From UBA3102 sp964413055 (lineage in GTDB: Bacteria; Bacillota; Desulfotomaculia; Desulfotomaculales; Pelotomaculaceae): DNA of 64,000 nucleotides. Location of the stretch: contig CAYPRB010000010.1 of the NCBI GenBank assembly GCA_964413055.1, forward strand, positions 6,090-70,089. The letters are read 5' to 3'. Within the stretch, counting starts at the first letter, position 1, and each line of letters starts with the position of its first letter. The notes under the pieces are model-generated. The model searched no databases and was not told the origin of the DNA. It saw only the letters and a program-made list of their open reading frames with translations. Positions 15,195-23,695 of this stretch are shown here, piece after piece. Made by a program: the position numbers and the translations under genes.

Positions 15195-16949
15195 ACCGGC
15201 ATTTTGCACCTGCTTGTGATTATTTTGAAATTGCAGGTTGTTTTTAGTAAGCAATTTGCTGTATGCTTCAATAATATCCGTCCGGGATAAGAGTCCGACC
15301 ATTTTACCCGGGTTATCCGGCTCCACTACCGGAAGACGGCCGATATTATATCTGCTTAAATTCAAAGCGGCGGTGCTTAAAGGTTCATCCGGCGTGGTTA
15401 CAATTAAATCAGTAGAAGCAACGGCACTTACCGTAAGTTCTTTGGATTTTTGCCGGGCGGTCACTAATTCGTAACTAGTAATAATACCCGTCAACTGGCC
15501 TTTATCATCAATTACCGGAAACCCCCGGTGCGGGCTATTCTGCACCTGGCGGTAGGCTTCGGCAATGGTTATTCCTGCGGGAATAGATTGCACCTTTCTG
15601 GTCATAGCCTCGCTCACGGTTATATTTTTAAATGCATCCGGGTAGCGGGCGGCATCAATATCCAGGCCGCGCCTGATCAGCTTGACTGTATAAATATTGG
15701 CCGGGTACAAGCCCCGGGTTACCACCGCGCTGATAATACAAGCGATCATGAGCGGAAGGATAATCTGGTAGTTGTTGCTCATTTCGAACAGCATGATGAT
15801 GGCAGTAATAGGTGCCTGGGCGCTGCCTGCAAAAACGGCGCCCATTCCAACCAGAGCATAGGCTGCGGGAGTAATAGCAATCTCCGGCCAAAAATAGTTA
15901 AAAACCGTTCCCATAGTAGCACCCAGCATGGCACCCATATAAAGTCCCGGTGCAAAAACGCCACCCGATCCTCCCGAACCGATAGTTATCGATGTTGCCA
16001 ATAGTTTTAGCAGCAACAACAGTGCCGTCATTGAAAGAACTATTTTTCCGGTCAAAGCAAGTTCAATGGTTTCATAACCCACCCCGAATATTTGCGGGTA
16101 AAAAAAACCGATTGCTCCTATAATCAGACCTCCCAGAGCAGGTTTTAAATATTCGGGTACAGTCTTGACCATATCGCATAAATCTTCAAACTTGTATAGG
16201 GTACGGATAAAAATCATGGCAAAAATGCCGCTTAATATTCCTAGTGCGGCGTAAAGCAGTAATTCCCAAAGGTTATGTAACGGATAAGCCGGCACTATAA
16301 ATGCCGGAATATCACCCAAAAAAAACCTGCTTATTGAAGCAGCCATCACCGCTGAAACAATAACTGAAACCAGGTGACTACCGCTGAATTGTCCCATAAT
16401 TACTTCCAGGGCGAACAGCACGCCACCAATCGGGGCGTTAAAAGTAGCAGCAATAGCCCCGGCCGTTCCGCAGGCAACAAATGTTTTAAGGCGCCGGGTA
16501 TTTACTTTAAAAACCTGGCCGATCACGGAACCAATCGCCGAACCAATTTGAACAATAGGCCCCTCCCGGCCCGCTGAACCGCCGGAACCGATACAAACCG
16601 CTGAAGCTAATGCCTTTGCTACTACTACCCGCGGACGGATAATACCGCCCTTAAAGGCCACAGCCGCCATAACCTCCGGTACGCCGTGTCCTTTGGCCTC
16701 GCGGGCAAAAAAATAAACCAGTGTTCCGACTACCAGCCCGCCAAGTGCCGGAATGAAGATAACGTAATAACCGTCAAGAAAACCTAGTGCCTGACTTCCC
16801 CCGTCAAAGAAAAATTTTTTAAAAAACTCAATTAACCACCGGAAGCCAATGGCACCAAAACCGGTACCAATACCGACGATTACCCCGAGAATTATATTTA
16901 TGGATGTTTCTCTCGACCGGAAAAAATCGTGTATACGCCCCTCCCTCAT
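15189..16949 (-). CDS. ClC-family chloride channel or transporter with CBS domains
   Basis: 586 aa from the ATG at 16949, preceded by GGAGGAGG about 10 nt away; the TTG at 16982 lies upstream of that site and is unlikely. It has the ClC selectivity motifs GSGGSAGREGP (gating Glu near residue 129), GHGVPEV and GSGGSGGVFAPGLYMGA across about ten membrane helices, followed by two CBS domains (roughly residues 430-580) ending near RLPVVEPDNPGKMVGLLSR. The CBS pair may sense adenine nucleotides. The gating glutamate is compatible with either channel or chloride/proton antiporter activity. It is a single gene convergent with the flavoprotein gene. Confidence 0.92.
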   Translation of the reverse strand: MREGRIHDFFRSRETSINIILGVIVGIGTGFGAIGFRWLIEFFKKFFFDGGSQALGFLDGYYVIFIPALGGLVVGTLVYFFAREAKGHGVPEVMAAVAFKGGIIRPRVVVAKALASAVCIGSGGSAGREGPIVQIGSAIGSVIGQVFKVNTRRLKTFVACGTAGAIAATFNAPIGGVLFALEVIMGQFSGSHLVSVIVSAVMAASISRFFLGDIPAFIVPAYPLHNLWELLLYAALGILSGIFAMIFIRTLYKFEDLCDMVKTVPEYLKPALGGLIIGAIGFFYPQIFGVGYETIELALTGKIVLSMTALLLLLKLLATSITIGSGGSGGVFAPGLYMGAMLGATMGTVFNYFWPEIAITPAAYALVGMGAVFAGSAQAPITAIIMLFEMSNNYQIILPLMIACIISAVVTRGLYPANIYTVKLIRRGLDIDAARYPDAFKNITVSEAMTRKVQSIPAGITIAEAYRQVQNSPHRGFPVIDDKGQLTGIITSYELVTARQKSKELTVSAVASTDLIVTTPDEPLSTAALNLSRYNIGRLPVVEPDNPGKMVGLLSRTDIIEAYSKLLTKNNLQFQNNHKQVQNAGS

Positions 16950-17197
16950 TTTTATATTTTCCTCCTCCTCACCCTTATGCAATGCAAAAATAACAATTAG
17001 TATAATATTTAATTAATTATTTGATAACTAAACCTAATTTTTCTCCGTCGAAGTTCTATTTTCCTGTAAAATATACAACATTTCTGTTATTAACGCAATA
17101 TTTATACAACCCTTTACTAATATATCATATATTATCAGGAAGTTTTTAGACTACCATTATCTGTAATATTTGGCCAAGCCCTCTCATAAAGTAAAGT

Positions 17198-17210
17198 AGT
17201 TGTGACAACT
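17198..17210. promoter_or_regulatory. 13-bp palindrome just upstream of spmA
   Basis: AGTTGTGACAACT is symmetric around a central G and lies 8 nt before the GGGGAGA ribosome binding site of spmA. It could be an operator or an RNA stem in the 5' leader. No matching second copy was noticed. Confidence 0.3.
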
Positions 17211-17228
17211 TAGGGTAGGGGAGATAGC

Positions 17229-17819
17229 ATGGTCAATTTTGTCTGGTTGGGAATGATTGTTTTCGGGATCCTTGTTGCCGCCGTTAACGGCAATATAGAA
17301 GTTGTCACCAAGGCGGCCTTGGATGGTGCCGACCATGCAGTGAAAATTTCCATCAGTTTAATTGCCATCATTACTTTTTGGTTGGGCATTATGAAACTGG
17401 CTGAAGAGGCCGGCCTGGTAAGAGCCCTGGCCTGGATAATGCGGCCGGTAATGAATTTTATATTTCCCAGCGTACCTAAAGATCATCCGGCCATGGGAGC
17501 AATAATCATGAACCTTTCGGTAAATATTCTAGGCTTGGGGAATGCCGCCACGCCGATGGGACTTATCGCCATGAGAGAATTACAAAAGTTGAACCGGGGA
17601 CAAGATACGGCTTCGGATGCCATGTGCACCTTCCTGGCCCTGAATACTTCCTGTATGACCTTGATTCCTACTACCATCATCGGTATCCGGTTGTTTTACG
17701 GGTCAACCGATCCTACCGGAATTGTAGGTCCCACCATCATGGCTACTGCTTTTAGTATGACCGTGGCATTGGTAACGGACCGGATTTTACGCCTGGTTTA
17801 TTCCCGCGGGGGGAGGTAG
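17229..17819 (+). CDS. spmA: Spore maturation protein A
   Basis: 196 aa, ATG with GGGGAGA upstream. It is a polytopic membrane protein of the nucleoside-recognition (gate) superfamily, with the family segments ISLIAIITFWLGIMKLAEEAGLV and MNLSVNILGLGNAATPMGLIAM. In Bacillus SpmA and SpmB are needed for full dehydration of the spore core. spmB follows after 6 bp, so the two are co-translated. The length is normal for the family. Confidence 0.95.
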   Translation: MVNFVWLGMIVFGILVAAVNGNIEVVTKAALDGADHAVKISISLIAIITFWLGIMKLAEEAGLVRALAWIMRPVMNFIFPSVPKDHPAMGAIIMNLSVNILGLGNAATPMGLIAMRELQKLNRGQDTASDAMCTFLALNTSCMTLIPTTIIGIRLFYGSTDPTGIVGPTIMATAFSMTVALVTDRILRLVYSRGGR

Positions 17820-17825
17820 GAAGGC

Positions 17826-18356
17826 ATGTTCGCAATAATTGCCGAGCTATCCCGCTGGGCAATTCCGGTGTTGCTCCTGGTGGTCCCCCTCATTGCCGCA
17901 ATACGGGGAGTAAAGGTTTATGAAACCTTTGTTGAGGGGGCCGAAGAGGGTTTCTCCACGGCAGTTAAAACCATCCCGTACCTGGTGGCAATGCTGGTGG
18001 CAATCAGTATTTTCCGGGCTTCCGGGGCCATGGAAGTACTCGTGGTTATGATTTCACCTTTTCTGAATGCCGTCGGCCTGCCTGCCGAGGTTCTGCCTCA
18101 TGCCATAATGCGGCCTCTTTCGGGAGGAGCCGCGCTCGGTATCGCGTCGGATGTTATTAAAACTTACGGTCCGGACAGTTTCCTGGGGCGTTTGGTTTCC
18201 ACCATGCAGGGAAGTTGTGACACAACCTTCTATGTGCTGACCCTTTATTTCGGCTCGGTGGGGATAAAAAAATACCGTTATTCCGTTATTACCGGGCTGG
18301 TGGCCGATTTGACCACGCTTACAGCCTCAGTTTTTTTAGTTAGTACGTTGTTTTAA
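17826..18356 (+). CDS. spmB: Spore maturation protein B
   Basis: 176 aa, ATG preceded by GGGAGGTAGG. It contains four or five membrane helices and the SpmB-typical FVEGAEEGFSTAVKTIPYLVAMLVAISIFRASG and RPLSGGAALGI segments. It works with SpmA in spore core dehydration. It forms a two-gene operon with spmA that ends at the hairpin near 18419. Confidence 0.95.
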   Translation: MFAIIAELSRWAIPVLLLVVPLIAAIRGVKVYETFVEGAEEGFSTAVKTIPYLVAMLVAISIFRASGAMEVLVVMISPFLNAVGLPAEVLPHAIMRPLSGGAALGIASDVIKTYGPDSFLGRLVSTMQGSCDTTFYVLTLYFGSVGIKKYRYSVITGLVADLTTLTASVFLVSTLF

Positions 18357-18418
18357 TTGCAAAAAGTGTTATTATTAAAATCATAATAAACCAAAAACGG
18401 TCTTAAGCAGTTGATTTG

Positions 18419-18452
18419 AAAAAGGACATTCAGATCCTTTTTAATTATTTAT
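18419..18452 (+). terminator. Terminator after spmB
   Basis: Perfect 8-bp stem AAAAAGGA (18419-18426) and TCCTTTTT (18435-18442) with an 8-nt loop, followed by TTAATTATTT. Confidence 0.75.
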
Positions 18453-18485
18453 GAATACGCACATAATAAGCGTTAGGTGATTTGA

Positions 18486-19208
18486 ATGGAACGCCTACAA
18501 AAGGTTTTGGCCAGGGCGGGGGTGGCTTCGCGCAGGTGTTGCGAAGAAATGATCACCTCGGGTATGGTAAAAGTAAACGGTAAGGTAGTAACCAATCTGG
18601 GGGTTAAAGTAGATCCGGCCAGGGACAAAGTTCAGGTTGGGGGAGAAATGGTTTTTCTCACTTCACGCCTGGTGTATATTCTAATTTATAAGCCCAGGGG
18701 ATATATCACCACCTTAAGCGATGAAAAGGGCAGAAAAAAAGTAACCGATTTATTAAAAAATGTAACCGAAAGAATTTATCCCGTGGGAAGGCTTGATTAC
18801 GATAGTGAAGGACTTCTGCTGCTGACTAACGACGGGGATCTCACCTATGCTCTGACCCACCCGAAACACCAAGTATCTAAAACCTATCTGGTGCGTGTAA
18901 AAGGGGTGCCCACCCAAAAAATGCTACATAAATTGGCAAATAACATGGTTTTGGGAGATGGACCGGTGGCCCCGGCGCTGGTAAAAATGCTTGATGAGCA
19001 AAAAAACGCCCTGCTGGAAATCACCGTGTATGAAGGTCGTAACCGTTTAGTACGCAGAATGTGTACAAGCATCGGACATCCCGTATTGCGCTTGAAGCGG
19101 ATAAAAATAGCAAATCTAAGCTTGAAGGGCTTAAGGCCTGGCCGCTACCGGTATCTCACCGGTGATGAGGTGAAAAGATTAAAGCAGCTGGCTGGTTTGC
19201 AACCGTAG
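18486..19208 (+). CDS. rluB: Ribosomal large subunit pseudouridine synthase B
   Basis: 240 aa, ATG with AGGTGAT upstream. It has an N-terminal S4 RNA-binding domain (MERLQKVLARAGVASRRCCEEMI, residues 1-60) and a RsuA/RluB catalytic domain with the GRLDYDSEGLLLLTNDG motif, whose Asp is the catalytic residue, and EGRNRLVRRMC near the end. It isomerises a uridine of the 23S rRNA peptidyl-transferase region. In many Firmicutes it follows spmAB, as here, which supports the assignment over other RsuA paralogues. Confidence 0.93.
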   Translation: MERLQKVLARAGVASRRCCEEMITSGMVKVNGKVVTNLGVKVDPARDKVQVGGEMVFLTSRLVYILIYKPRGYITTLSDEKGRKKVTDLLKNVTERIYPVGRLDYDSEGLLLLTNDGDLTYALTHPKHQVSKTYLVRVKGVPTQKMLHKLANNMVLGDGPVAPALVKMLDEQKNALLEITVYEGRNRLVRRMCTSIGHPVLRLKRIKIANLSLKGLRPGRYRYLTGDEVKRLKQLAGLQP

Positions 19209-19231
19209 TTAAGACTTCCGTTTGTGAAGGG

Positions 19232-19762
19232 TTGAGCAGGAATTTCAATAAAGAAGTAGAATTACAACCCATTGACACCATCATGGTAGGAGGGATTTTG
19301 TTGTCGAGGAACCAGGGTGGAGACGGCAATGGTGACCGGGAAGGGATCTTGGTCAAAATACGACTTGATTTTAAGGGTGCTCATAAATCCGGTCGTTTTT
19401 TATTCGGTGGAAAACCTACGGATAAAGTAGCTGAAGAAGCCCGGGAACAACAGGTGACATTTTTTAGGAATGTACCTCTTCAGGGTATTAACATTATTGA
19501 TATAGACGTAGAGGCCGAGGTGTATACGGTTTATGACGATATAACCAATAACGAAGTGGCATTTGCCCCGCTGGTGCTTACTCTTGAAGCCGACAGTCTG
19601 GAAAATTTGATTAAGTTTATCACCAGGGAAGACTTTCGAAAAATTGAAATACTTAATCCTGCCTTTGTTACTATGAATCATACTGATATCGAAAGACTCA
19701 TGTTCAAAGTCCATGAAGAGATGAAGGAGTTCAGTCTGCGGATGGAAAAAAAGTACCATTAA
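19232..19762 (+). CDS. Conserved hypothetical protein
   Basis: Up to 176 aa. The TTG at 19232 has a GAAGGG that is too close; an in-frame TTG at 19301 has AGGAGGG 6 nt upstream and may be the true start, giving 153 aa. The protein is soluble, acidic, with KIRLDFKGAHKSGRFLFGG, a Y-rich DIDVEAEVYTVYDD segment and a helical C-terminus. No signal peptide, no membrane segment, no catalytic motif recognised. It sits between rluB and an anchored hypothetical protein on the same strand. Confidence 0.6.
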   Translation: MSRNFNKEVELQPIDTIMVGGILLSRNQGGDGNGDREGILVKIRLDFKGAHKSGRFLFGGKPTDKVAEEAREQQVTFFRNVPLQGINIIDIDVEAEVYTVYDDITNNEVAFAPLVLTLEADSLENLIKFITREDFRKIEILNPAFVTMNHTDIERLMFKVHEEMKEFSLRMEKKYH

Positions 19763-19838
19763 AGGATTCCCTGAGAATATGTTGCCGGAGGGAATAATAT
19801 ATATATACCGGAAATTTTATTCCAGGGGATAAATATTT

Positions 19839-20306
19839 ATGAAAATGTTTTTTTCCGGGTTATGTGGCGCAGGACTGGAACGCGTATTAATTGCACTGGT
19901 GGTTATTACTGCCGTGACGGTAAGCATAGTACAAGTCTTACTGGTTAATTGCCCTATGCAACAGGCGGCAGTTCCGGTAACGGTTTCGGAACAGTACGGG
20001 ATAACGGGAAAAGCGGTACCGGTTCTACAAAGACAGGTTATTACACTGCAATTAAAGAATTACTCCTTGTTGCCGATGGCCCGGGTACTGGTAAATGATG
20101 AGCCGCAGGGGCAGTTTAATAACCGCTATGTTACTGTGTTGGTAAGTCCGGGGGATACGATTAAAATCGACGGTACCCGTTATAACCGGGCTATTGATAT
20201 TGAAGTGCTCGATGTTTCTCAAGAAGTTGTTTTTCCTGCCGCAGGTTCAAAGTTCCGGGTTGAAGGAAACGTTGTTAGTATGGGAAAGGTGCGTCTTAAT
20301 CATTAA
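19839..20306 (+). CDS. Membrane-anchored hypothetical protein
   Basis: 155 aa, ATG with AGGGGAT upstream. One membrane segment near residues 16-36, then a predicted external beta-rich domain (VPVLQRQVITLQLKNYSLLPMARVLVNDEPQGQF). The fold resembles small carbohydrate-binding or Ig-like beta sandwiches, but I cannot name a family. The topology suggests the C-terminus lies outside the cytoplasmic membrane. Confidence 0.6.
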   Translation: MKMFFSGLCGAGLERVLIALVVITAVTVSIVQVLLVNCPMQQAAVPVTVSEQYGITGKAVPVLQRQVITLQLKNYSLLPMARVLVNDEPQGQFNNRYVTVLVSPGDTIKIDGTRYNRAIDIEVLDVSQEVVFPAAGSKFRVEGNVVSMGKVRLNH

Positions 20307-20339
20307 AAGCCTTCAAGGAGGTTATAGAGGGAGGTTTCA

Positions 20340-20368
20340 TTGCTTTTTAAAATTATTTTCATTATAAT
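20340..20368 (+). promoter_or_regulatory. Promoter of hutP-like and aroH
   Basis: TTGCTT (20340-20345), a 17-bp spacer and a perfect TATAAT (20363-20368). The same hexamer pair and spacing occur before pheB at 38158. Transcription would start near 20375, giving a leader of about 75 nt before the hutP-like ATG. Confidence 0.65.
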
Positions 20369-20449
20369 ATTTCCCAGAGAGTGGTCTAAATGTTTATGTT
20401 AACAAAACAGGCGGAATACTCTAAAATTTGGGCAGGAGGTAGCACATGG

Positions 20450-20869
20450 ATGGTCCTTTACGGGAGTCGCAGGATAGCCAGAGTTGCTATAGAAATGGCT
20501 CTGACCGGTACCAGGGAAGAGGAGAAAGCATACAAACAGCGCTTTTTAAAAGAAGGAATTAGAACCGCCGCCGTGGATTACGGTGGAGATTTTATTTCGT
20601 CGGTAAGTAAAATTGTTGAACGGGCGGTGGTGGCCTCAAAACGTGAAGGTGTGATCAGAGAAATCCACGTCGATGAAGGGGCGGTTGCCGGTGCGGCACG
20701 GGAGGCTCTGTCCCAGATCATGCCCAAAGCCGTCGGTTTAAATGTGGGTGGTAAAATCGGCATTGCCAGGAGCGAGGACCACGTTACGGTAGCGGTTTTT
20801 TTCGGAGTGGGGCTGCTTCATTTGGATGAAGTTGCCATCGGTTTGGGACACCGGGCGGTTCCCAATTAA
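20450..20869 (+). CDS. HutP-family RNA-binding regulator
   Basis: 139 aa from the ATG at 20450 (GGAGGT at 20435-20440); an in-frame ATG at 20390 is less likely. Family features: SRRIARVAIEMAL, AAVDYGGDFISSVSKIVERAVVASKREGVI, and the C-terminal AVFFGVGLLHLDEVAIGLGHRA. HutP of Bacillus binds NAG triplets in RNA with histidine and a divalent metal and causes antitermination. Aligned by eye, the C-terminal metal His remains (GLGHRA), but the HALYH pair that holds the other two ligands is GAVAG here. The gene precedes aroH by 24 bp, so a role in aromatic amino acid control, with a different or no ligand, is inferred. Confidence 0.8.
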   Translation: MVLYGSRRIARVAIEMALTGTREEEKAYKQRFLKEGIRTAAVDYGGDFISSVSKIVERAVVASKREGVIREIHVDEGAVAGAAREALSQIMPKAVGLNVGGKIGIARSEDHVTVAVFFGVGLLHLDEVAIGLGHRAVPN

Positions 20870-20893
20870 AATAACGTAAGGGGATGCCGGAAC

Positions 20894-21262
20894 ATGGTAT
20901 TGAGGGGTATACGCGGAGCGATAACGGTGGAAAGAAACTCGGGTGAAGAAATATTAGCTGCCACCAGGGAACTTTTAGAAATTATAAAAATTAAAAATGA
21001 ATTAAATCCTGAGGATATTGCCAGTGTTTTTTTTACCGTAACCCCGGACTTGGATGCTGTTTTTCCGGCTTCTGCCGCGCGGGAAATGGGCTGGAAATAT
21101 ACTCCGCTCCTTTGTGCTACTGAAATCAATGTTCCCGGCAGTTTGAGAAACTGTATCCGGGTACTGCTTCATGTAAATACTGAAAAAACCCAGCAAGAAA
21201 TAAGGCATGTCTACCTGAGGGAAGCCGTATGTTTACGGGAAAAAGATTTCCAGCGACATTAA
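20894..21262 (+). CDS. aroH: Chorismate mutase, AroH class
   Basis: 122 aa, ATG with AAGGGGAT upstream. It matches the trimeric Bacillus-type AroH: an N-terminal RGIRGAITVERNSGEEI, VFFTVTPDLDAVFPASAAREMGW and a C-terminal RVLLHVNT containing the arginine that stabilises the transition state. It converts chorismate to prephenate for tyrosine and phenylalanine. It ends the short hutP-aroH unit at the terminator 21265-21290; aroF follows from its own leader. Confidence 0.93.
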   Translation: MVLRGIRGAITVERNSGEEILAATRELLEIIKIKNELNPEDIASVFFTVTPDLDAVFPASAAREMGWKYTPLLCATEINVPGSLRNCIRVLLHVNTEKTQQEIRHVYLREAVCLREKDFQRH

Positions 21263-21264
21263 TA

Positions 21265-21290
21265 GGTACTCACATGAGTACCGTTTTTTA
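21265..21290 (+). terminator. Terminator after aroH
   Basis: GGTACTCA (21265-21272) and TGAGTACC (21275-21282) form the stem, followed by GTTTTTTA. It resembles the first trp leader terminator in sequence. Confidence 0.8.
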
Positions 21291-21302
21291 TTTCTAAAAA
21301 CA

Positions 21303-21331
21303 TTGCTATTTTAATACCTATATGTTATATA
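21303..21331 (+). promoter_or_regulatory. Probable promoter of the aroF operon
   Basis: TTGCTA (21303-21308), 17-bp spacer, TATATA (21326-21331). A start near 21338 would give a leader of about 200 nt before aroF. Confidence 0.5.
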
Positions 21332-21337
21332 TAACCT

Positions 21338-21542
21338 GCAGGTTGTGTTTGTTTTAAGCAGCATGGTTTGACCGCGCAAAAAATAAGCCGCGCGGGTGTT
21401 ACGGTAGTTTTGGGAAGTACGGTAGTACGGCAGGGGGGCGATAGCTATGTGTTTAAAGTCTGATTGAACACTCCTATGGGGGTGCTTTTTTATAATTTGG
21501 CAAATATAAAGTAAATGGAATAATTAAGGAGGCTCATCAGAA
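21338..21542 (+). promoter_or_regulatory. aroF leader with a possible attenuator
   Basis: About 200 nt without a gene. It contains a GC-rich segment around 21372-21396 (ACCGCGC / GCGCGGGT), two ACGGTAG copies (21401-21407 and 21419-21425), scattered NAG triplets (TAG 21405, AAG 21415, TAG 21423, CAG 21431, TAG 21442) and a terminator-like hairpin CACTCC-TATG-GGGGTG at 21469-21484 followed by CTTTTTT. No T-box signature was found. This layout suggests transcription attenuation of aroF-tyrA-aroA. Confidence 0.4.
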
Positions 21543-22559
21543 TTGATTGTAATCATGAGACATCATGCTCCGGATGATGAGATAGAAGCGGTGCTGGAAA
21601 AGCTGGAGAGTAATGGTTTTCAGATTCATCTTTCCCGGGGGGTCGAACGTACTATTATTGGCGCTATTGGGGATAAAACCCGAATGGGCGTGACGGGTCT
21701 GGAAGCCATGCCCGGGGTGGAAAATATCGTTCCCATCCTCCAGCCTTATAAACTGGCCAGCAGGGTTTTTCACGATGCAGGAACTGTGATCAAGGTTGGT
21801 GGACAGGAGATAGGGGGCGATACCGTCCAGGTAATGGCCGGTCCGTGTGCTGTCGAAAGCAAGGAGCAACTGCTGGCCGCTGCCGTGGCAGTTAAGGAAG
21901 CCGGGGCTACAATGCTGCGGGGAGGAGCCTTTAAACCCAGAACCTCACCTTACTCCTTCCAGGGACTGGAGGCCGAGGGTCTGAAGTTGCTGGCCGAGGT
22001 AAGGGAGATGACCGGGCTGCTGGTCGTGACTGAAGTAATGGATACCAAAACCCTGCCCCTGGTTGCCGAGTATACCGATATATTGCAAATCGGCGCCCGT
22101 AATATGCAAAACTATTTTCTTTTAAGGGAAGCGGCTAAAGTGGATAAACCGGTATTATTGAAACGGGCGCCGTCAGCTACTATAGAAGAATGGTTGATGG
22201 CGGCTGAATATATTATGGCCGGAGGAAACTATAATGTCATCCTTTGCGAGCGCGGTATCCGGTGCTTTGAAAGCTATACCAGGAATACTCTGGATTTAAC
22301 GGCGGTACCGGCAGTCAAATATCTTTCTCACCTGCCGGTAATTGTCGACCCCAGTCATGCCATCGGAAAGTGGCGCTTTGTCGGTCCCATGGCCAGGGCG
22401 GCCGTTGCCGCCGGTGCTGACGGACTGCTGGTGGAAGTTCACCCCAATCCCACCGAAGCCCTTTGCGATGGCCCCCAATCCCTTACGCCCGAAAATTTTA
22501 AGGCCATGATGTCGGAATTAAGACAAATCGCCGCGGTGATGGGGAGGAAAATATCTTGA
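21543..22559 (+). CDS. aroF: 3-deoxy-7-phosphoheptulonate synthase (DAHP synthase, type I beta)
   Basis: 338 aa, TTG start with TAAGGAGG 10 nt upstream. An N-terminal regulatory domain of the ferredoxin/ACT-like type (MIVIMRHHAPDDEIEAVLEKL, residues 1-70) precedes the KDO8P-synthase-like barrel with MAGPCAVES, RGGAFKPRTSPYSFQG, GARNMQNY, LLKRAPSATIEEW and IVDPSHAIGKW. It condenses PEP with erythrose 4-phosphate, the first step of the shikimate pathway. The regulatory domain is the usual site of aromatic feedback. It overlaps tyrA by 4 bp (TTGA). Confidence 0.95.
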   Translation: MIVIMRHHAPDDEIEAVLEKLESNGFQIHLSRGVERTIIGAIGDKTRMGVTGLEAMPGVENIVPILQPYKLASRVFHDAGTVIKVGGQEIGGDTVQVMAGPCAVESKEQLLAAAVAVKEAGATMLRGGAFKPRTSPYSFQGLEAEGLKLLAEVREMTGLLVVTEVMDTKTLPLVAEYTDILQIGARNMQNYFLLREAAKVDKPVLLKRAPSATIEEWLMAAEYIMAGGNYNVILCERGIRCFESYTRNTLDLTAVPAVKYLSHLPVIVDPSHAIGKWRFVGPMARAAVAAGADGLLVEVHPNPTEALCDGPQSLTPENFKAMMSELRQIAAVMGRKIS

Positions 22560-23659
22560 ATCCGGAATTTAAAAGGGTCACTATTATTGGCGTTGGTTTG
22601 ATCGGCGGTTCCCTGGGCATGGCTCTTTGCAGGAGTGGACTGGCTAAAGAAGTTATCGGAGCAGGTTCCAGGCTGAAGAACTTGTCAGTCGCCGTAGAAA
22701 TGGGAGCCGTCAACCGGATCGTGTCATCACCGGAAGAAGGTGCCGTGGGAGCGGACCTGGTGGTTATAGCTACTCCGGTAAGTGCCACTATTCCGGTGTT
22801 AAAAAAGATATTACCATATCTTACGCCGGGAGCAGTTATTACGGATGTCGGCAGCACCAAGGCCGCTATTACCGGGCAGGCGGAGAAGTTGCTGCCTGAG
22901 GGAATAAGTTTCGTCGGCGGTCATCCGATGGCTGGTTCGGAACGCGCCGGCGTGAGAGCAGCGGATCCGTATCTCTTTGAAAACGCTTTTTACCTGATTA
23001 CACCCAATGCCGGTACACCGCCTGACGCTCTTAAAAAGGTAAAAATGCTGGCGGAAGGGGTTGGTGCAAAAGTGGTGGAAATAGAGCCGGAACTGCATGA
23101 CTTTGCTATTGCCGCCGTAAGTCATTTACCGCATATGTTGGCGGCTACCCTGGTCAACGCGGTAGCGGGAATGCCTGACAGCGAAAAGTTCTTGCCCCTG
23201 GCCGCGGGAGGTTTCCGGGATACCACGCGGGTTGCTGCTGGTAATCCGGTGATGTGGCGGGATATATTTGTGACCAACCGTGTTTGTATGCAGGAAGTGC
23301 TCCGCTTTTTCAGAGCAGAACTTGACTATTTTGAAAGCCTGATTGCAGGTGAAAAAGAAGAAGCCGTGCATAGAAAATTGGAACGGGCCCGGGAGGTCCG
23401 TTCTGGTCTTTCTTCCAGGACCAAGGGTTACCTGCCCTGTTTATACGAAATAGTAGTTACCGTACCGGACCGTCCCGGTATCATAGCCGGTTTCACATCG
23501 TACCTGGCGGAAGCCGGAATTAATATCAGCGATATTGAGATACTCAGGGTGCGTGAAGGTGAAGGCGGTACGGTTAAACTGGCTTTTACCGCTGAAAAAG
23601 AACGGGATGCCGCTGTACGGATACTCAGAGAAAAAAAATATATGGTACATAAAAAATAA
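22556..23659 (+). CDS. tyrA: Prephenate dehydrogenase with C-terminal ACT domain
   Basis: 367 aa, TTG start with GGGGAGG about 9 nt upstream, overlapping the aroF stop. The N-terminus TIIGVGLIGGSLGMAL binds NAD(P); TDVGSTKAAI and GGHPMAGSERAGV contain the substrate and catalytic residues; an ACT domain covers about residues 295-367 (YEIVVTVPDRPGIIAGFTSYLAEAGINISDIEI). It makes 4-hydroxyphenylpyruvate from prephenate, and the ACT domain probably mediates tyrosine feedback. It lies between aroF and aroA in one operon. Confidence 0.95.
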   Translation: MNPEFKRVTIIGVGLIGGSLGMALCRSGLAKEVIGAGSRLKNLSVAVEMGAVNRIVSSPEEGAVGADLVVIATPVSATIPVLKKILPYLTPGAVITDVGSTKAAITGQAEKLLPEGISFVGGHPMAGSERAGVRAADPYLFENAFYLITPNAGTPPDALKKVKMLAEGVGAKVVEIEPELHDFAIAAVSHLPHMLAATLVNAVAGMPDSEKFLPLAAGGFRDTTRVAAGNPVMWRDIFVTNRVCMQEVLRFFRAELDYFESLIAGEKEEAVHRKLERAREVRSGLSSRTKGYLPCLYEIVVTVPDRPGIIAGFTSYLAEAGINISDIEILRVREGEGGTVKLAFTAEKERDAAVRILREKKYMVHKK

Positions 23660-23695
23660 TTTTTTATTAAAATTATCATGGAGAAGGTGAACCTA

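Noticed and set aside
20340..20402. 20-codon hydrophobic ORF (MLFKIIFIIIF...) before the HutP-like gene
   Set aside because: It coincides with the promoter hexamers of that gene, so it is unlikely to be transcribed from it.
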